A DNA stretch of 64,000 bases from Thermofilum sp. NZ13 (lineage in GTDB: Archaea > Thermoproteota > Thermoprotei > Thermofilales > Thermofilaceae), in assembly GCA_002855745.1 (NCBI GenBank), contig NDWX01000004.1, positions 1-64,000 of the forward strand. The letters run 5' to 3'. The notes under the pieces were generated by a model. It was not told the DNA's origin and did no database searches. It was given only the letters and a program-made list of their open reading frames with translations. Both the position numbers and the translations under genes were made by a program. Position 1 is the stretch's first letter. Every line of letters starts with the position of its first letter. Positions 61,821-64,000 of this stretch are shown piece by piece.

Positions 61821-63353
61821 GTGGACCTCAAAGTCGTCATCCTCCCTTACGAGAGCGCACACTACACCGTTGTCCTAGACCAGTCTGTAGCAAAGAAGCT
61901 CGACTTAAGGCCTAACGACAGAGTTCGGGTCGTCTCCGGATCGCACGAAGTGATAGCTACAGTGACGATCGCTAAGGAGTTCCCCTCAGATTCCATCGGG
62001 ATATACTTGAACGTCTCCCGGATTCTTCAGGTAAACGAGGGAGAGATCGTGCAGGTTGAGCCCACGGAGCCTCCCAGGTCGCTGAACGTCATTCGCAAGA
62101 AGCTTGCAAGAGGTAAGATAACTTTCGAGGAGGCCAAGCAGCTGATGCAGGACATAGTTGGCGGCGTTCTCAGTGAGGTTGAGATAGCAGCCTTGGTTAC
62201 GGCGATACACTTCCAGGGCATGTCGATTGATGAGGCGTACAACCTGACTGTGGCTATGGTTGAGACGGGCCGGCGCCTCTCGCTCAACAGGCCCACGATC
62301 CTCGACAAGCACAGCCTAGGCGGAGTTCCAGGTGACAAGACAAGCCTCCTAGTGGTGCCCATAATAGCCTCCCTGGGCTTCACCATCCCGAAAACCTCTT
62401 CAAGAGCGATAACCTCGCCTGCTGGAACCGCAGACCGGATGGAGACTATAGCCCCTGTAAACCTTTCAATAGAGGAGATGACCCGGGTGATAGAGAAGAC
62501 TAACGGGTGCATTGTTTGGGGCGGAGCCCTCAACCTCGCTCCCGCCGACGACATCATAATCAGAGTGGAGTACCCTCTAGGAATCGACCCGTTCTTCGTA
62601 CCCTCGATACTGGCGAAAAAGCTGGCTGTAGGGTCGACACACGTTGTTCTCGATGTCCCAACGGGTAGGGGCACGAAGGCACGGACACTGGAAGAAGCGC
62701 GCAGGATATCCTACGACTTCATCGAGCTCGGCTCCATGCTGGGCATAAAGATTCAGGCTGTCTCAACGTACGCTGAGGAGCCCGTGGGCTACGCTGTGGG
62801 GCCTGCTCTGGAGGCCAGAGAAGCGCTACAGGCTTTAAGCTCACTCAAGCCCTTAGACCTTGTGGATAAAGCAGTCAGTCTGGCTGGAACCCTCCTTGAA
62901 ATGGTTGGAATACAGAACGGCTACGAAATAGCTTTCGAGGCACTTAGGACTGGAAAAGCCGAGAAGAAGTTCAGGCAAATTATAGAGGCGCAGGGAGGGA
63001 ACCCCGAGGTGAAGCCTGAGGATATACCGCTCGGAGACAAAACCCTTACAATCTACTCGGAGGAGGATGGCTTCCTCTACTTCATTGACAACCCCACTAT
63101 AGCCCTGGTGGGCAAGATGGCCGGCGCACCGATAGACAAGGGAGCAGGCGTCTTGCTTCATGTAAAAATAGGGGATAGAGTCAAGCCTGGGGATCCTCTG
63201 TTCACAGTTTACTCGTACAGCTCTGCGAAGCTCCAAGCCGTTGAAAGATTCCTTGAGACCTCAAAGGCTGTGGGCATAGGTAAGATAGCGGGCAGGAAGA
63301 TGCTGCTCGAGAAAGTGAGCTTTACGCCATCGAGGCCCCTGCTGGAGCGGTGA
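61821..63353 (+). CDS. AMP phosphorylase (thymidine phosphorylase family)
   Basis: A 510-aa archaeal enzyme that splits AMP to adenine and ribose 1,5-bisphosphate. An extra N-terminal domain of about 85 residues (with a double-psi-like barrel) separates it from bacterial thymidine phosphorylase. The catalytic part has LDKHSLGGVPGDKTSLLVVPI and SSRAITSPAGTADRMET, then GTKARTLEEA. The usual partners (ribose-1,5-bisphosphate isomerase, RuBisCO) are not in the window. The start is GTG at 61821 after a CTTATATAG box about 45 bp upstream. Confidence 0.92.
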   Translation: MDLKVVILPYESAHYTVVLDQSVAKKLDLRPNDRVRVVSGSHEVIATVTIAKEFPSDSIGIYLNVSRILQVNEGEIVQVEPTEPPRSLNVIRKKLARGKITFEEAKQLMQDIVGGVLSEVEIAALVTAIHFQGMSIDEAYNLTVAMVETGRRLSLNRPTILDKHSLGGVPGDKTSLLVVPIIASLGFTIPKTSSRAITSPAGTADRMETIAPVNLSIEEMTRVIEKTNGCIVWGGALNLAPADDIIIRVEYPLGIDPFFVPSILAKKLAVGSTHVVLDVPTGRGTKARTLEEARRISYDFIELGSMLGIKIQAVSTYAEEPVGYAVGPALEAREALQALSSLKPLDLVDKAVSLAGTLLEMVGIQNGYEIAFEALRTGKAEKKFRQIIEAQGGNPEVKPEDIPLGDKTLTIYSEEDGFLYFIDNPTIALVGKMAGAPIDKGAGVLLHVKIGDRVKPGDPLFTVYSYSSAKLQAVERFLETSKAVGIGKIAGRKMLLEKVSFTPSRPLLER

Positions 63354-63402
63354 CCTAAGGCACAGCAAGTTTTTATGCCTCAAACCCGCCTTAAACGCTA
63401 GA

Positions 63403-63822
63403 GTGGTAAAGGTGAGCGACTTCATAAAGCTGTTCGCCAATAATCTCACAAGCTGGGTTGAAGCCCAGAAAACGTTCCTAGATTCAGCGAAGTCGATCGA
63501 GCGGGAGCTTGAAAACGCGGATAGACTGGAGCTGATACTTGCAACACGGGCTGCATTCGCTCACATGATTAAAACTATAGAAGCTTTTGACAAATGGCTT
63601 CAGGATCCGTTCATAATTGGACACATGCCGAGGGAGATGCTTCTGGATATCCAGAGGAAAACTTGGGAGATCCTTAAAAGCCTGTTGGAACTCGACATTA
63701 AGCACACCTCAGAGTTTCGTGACAGGCTTCTCAGTCTGGCCGAGAGTGGCAAGCTAAATCCGATCCTCTACGCTCCTAGAGAGGAGTCGAGGCGCGAAGA
63801 CAGGTTCCACATAAGCTACTAG
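63403..63822 (+). CDS. DUF2153-family protein
   Basis: A 139-aa all-helical protein (LFANNLTSWVEAQKTFL, ARAAFAHMIKTIEAFDKWLQDPFIIGHMPREML) that matches the crenarchaeal DUF2153 group. Its role is unknown. A GTG at 63403 or 63412 is the start. It sits 16 bp before the UbiD-like gene and may be co-transcribed with it. Confidence 0.78.
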   Translation: MVKVSDFIKLFANNLTSWVEAQKTFLDSAKSIERELENADRLELILATRAAFAHMIKTIEAFDKWLQDPFIIGHMPREMLLDIQRKTWEILKSLLELDIKHTSEFRDRLLSLAESGKLNPILYAPREESRREDRFHISY

Positions 63823-63837
63823 CTCGGCTACTCACGG

Positions 63838-64000
63838 GTGCGGCTCTTGAGCTTTCCGGATACCGTCAAAGCTCTTAAGTCAGATGGGTTGCTGGCTGAG
63901 GTAGACGCACCCCTTTCGCCAGACTACGAGATACCGTGGCTTGCCTCAAGGTTGGCAGAGAGTACCGTTAAAGCACTGCTCTTCAGCAATCTACAGGAGA
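63838..64000 (+). CDS. UbiD-like decarboxylase (start only, runs off the window)
   Basis: The first 54 codons from GTG 63838 read RLLSFPDTVKALKSDG...EVDAPLSPDYEIPWLASRL...ALLFSN, the opening of a UbiD-family prenylated-FMN decarboxylase. In archaea this family includes the anhydromevalonate phosphate decarboxylase of isoprenoid synthesis. The protein continues beyond the edge, so the assignment rests on the N-terminal pattern alone. TTG at 63847 is another possible start. Confidence 0.6.
   Translation, partial: MRLLSFPDTVKALKSDGLLAEVDAPLSPDYEIPWLASRLAESTVKALLFSNLQE

Noticed and set aside
1-64000. CRISPR arrays, prophage modules, toxin-antitoxin pairs and IS ends
   Set aside because: I saw no regularly spaced repeats, no phage structural genes and no terminal inverted repeats. 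The CopG-type protein at 56298 has no toxin next to it.

Overview
The window reads as a chromosomal segment of a hyperthermophilic archaeon of the Thermoproteota, most likely a relative of Thermofilum; the lineage is an inference. Archaeal markers include the wybutosine protein Taw3, CTP-dependent riboflavin kinase, archaemetzincin, AMP phosphorylase, a XerA-type recombinase, a GGPP-synthase-like enzyme with a geranylgeranyl-reductase-family protein, a stand-alone MetRS-beta tRNA-binding domain, a tungsten aldehyde:ferredoxin oxidoreductase with a MoaD-like protein, a DUF2153 protein, and many TATA boxes about 25 bp upstream of near-leaderless starts. Coding density is high; no gene-free stretch exceeds 300 bases except the first 281, which hold tRNA-Leu(CAA).

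Layout. 0.1-1.7 kb: tRNA-Leu and a lone TnpB-like protein. 1.9-4.0 kb: a biotin-dependent carboxyltransferase and a half-length PxpC/KipA-like protein. 4.1-6.0 kb: a membrane glycosyltransferase, a small winged-helix protein and an O6-alkylguanine methyltransferase. 6.2-12.6 kb: a complete peptide-type ABC importer whose binding protein carries its two family-5 halves in swapped order. 12.6-15.1 kb: two unrecognised genes and an extra OppF-like ATPase. 15.1-20.7 kb: a DUF72 protein, a NEW3-repeat surface protein with a CcdA-like membrane protein, a small winged-helix protein and a GH57 enzyme that appears to begin at an ATA codon. 20.7-28.9 kb: pyrophosphatase, a GTPBP1-like GTPase, a DUF72-SWIM fusion, a DUF429 protein, dCTP deaminase, endonuclease III, SurE and a CoA-disulfide-reductase-like flavoprotein. 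28.9-35 kb: IleRS, TatC, a ferredoxin and a membrane-anchored gluzincin peptidase.

35-37 kb: a phosphoesterase, nucleoside phosphorylase and Taw3. 37.2-40.4 kb: a metal-uptake ABC system with a NikR-like regulator and four GTGCAC palindromes at the divergent promoter. 40.47-40.52 kb: a candidate C/D-box guide RNA. 40.6-45.4 kb: aminopropyltransferase, biotin carboxylase, TatD, a prenyl synthase and a methyltransferase. 45.5-52.3 kb: a PadR regulator, a geranylgeranyl reductase, a sugar nucleotidyltransferase, enolase, an HD hydrolase, a DegT aminotransferase and the beta subunit of ADP-forming acyl-CoA synthetase. 52.5-54.9 kb: a small membrane protein, an unrecognised protein, a DUF151 nuclease and XerA. 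54.9-59.2 kb: an isochorismatase-type hydrolase, regulators, MetRS-beta, a 5-formyl-THF cyclo-ligase-like protein, archaemetzincin and RibK. 59.2-64 kb: a Cys-containing small protein, MoaD-like protein and AOR, then AMP phosphorylase, a DUF2153 protein and the start of a UbiD-like gene running off the edge.

The genes suggest a peptide-using anaerobe: peptide import, 2-oxoacid or aldehyde oxidation through ferredoxin and AOR, substrate-level ATP formation by acyl-CoA synthetase, and nucleoside salvage through AMP phosphorylase. The observations I rate highest are the permuted substrate-binding protein, the GTGCAC operator array, the C/D-box RNA candidate and the ATA-initiated GH57 gene. I saw no CRISPR array, prophage or obvious multi-gene defence island.
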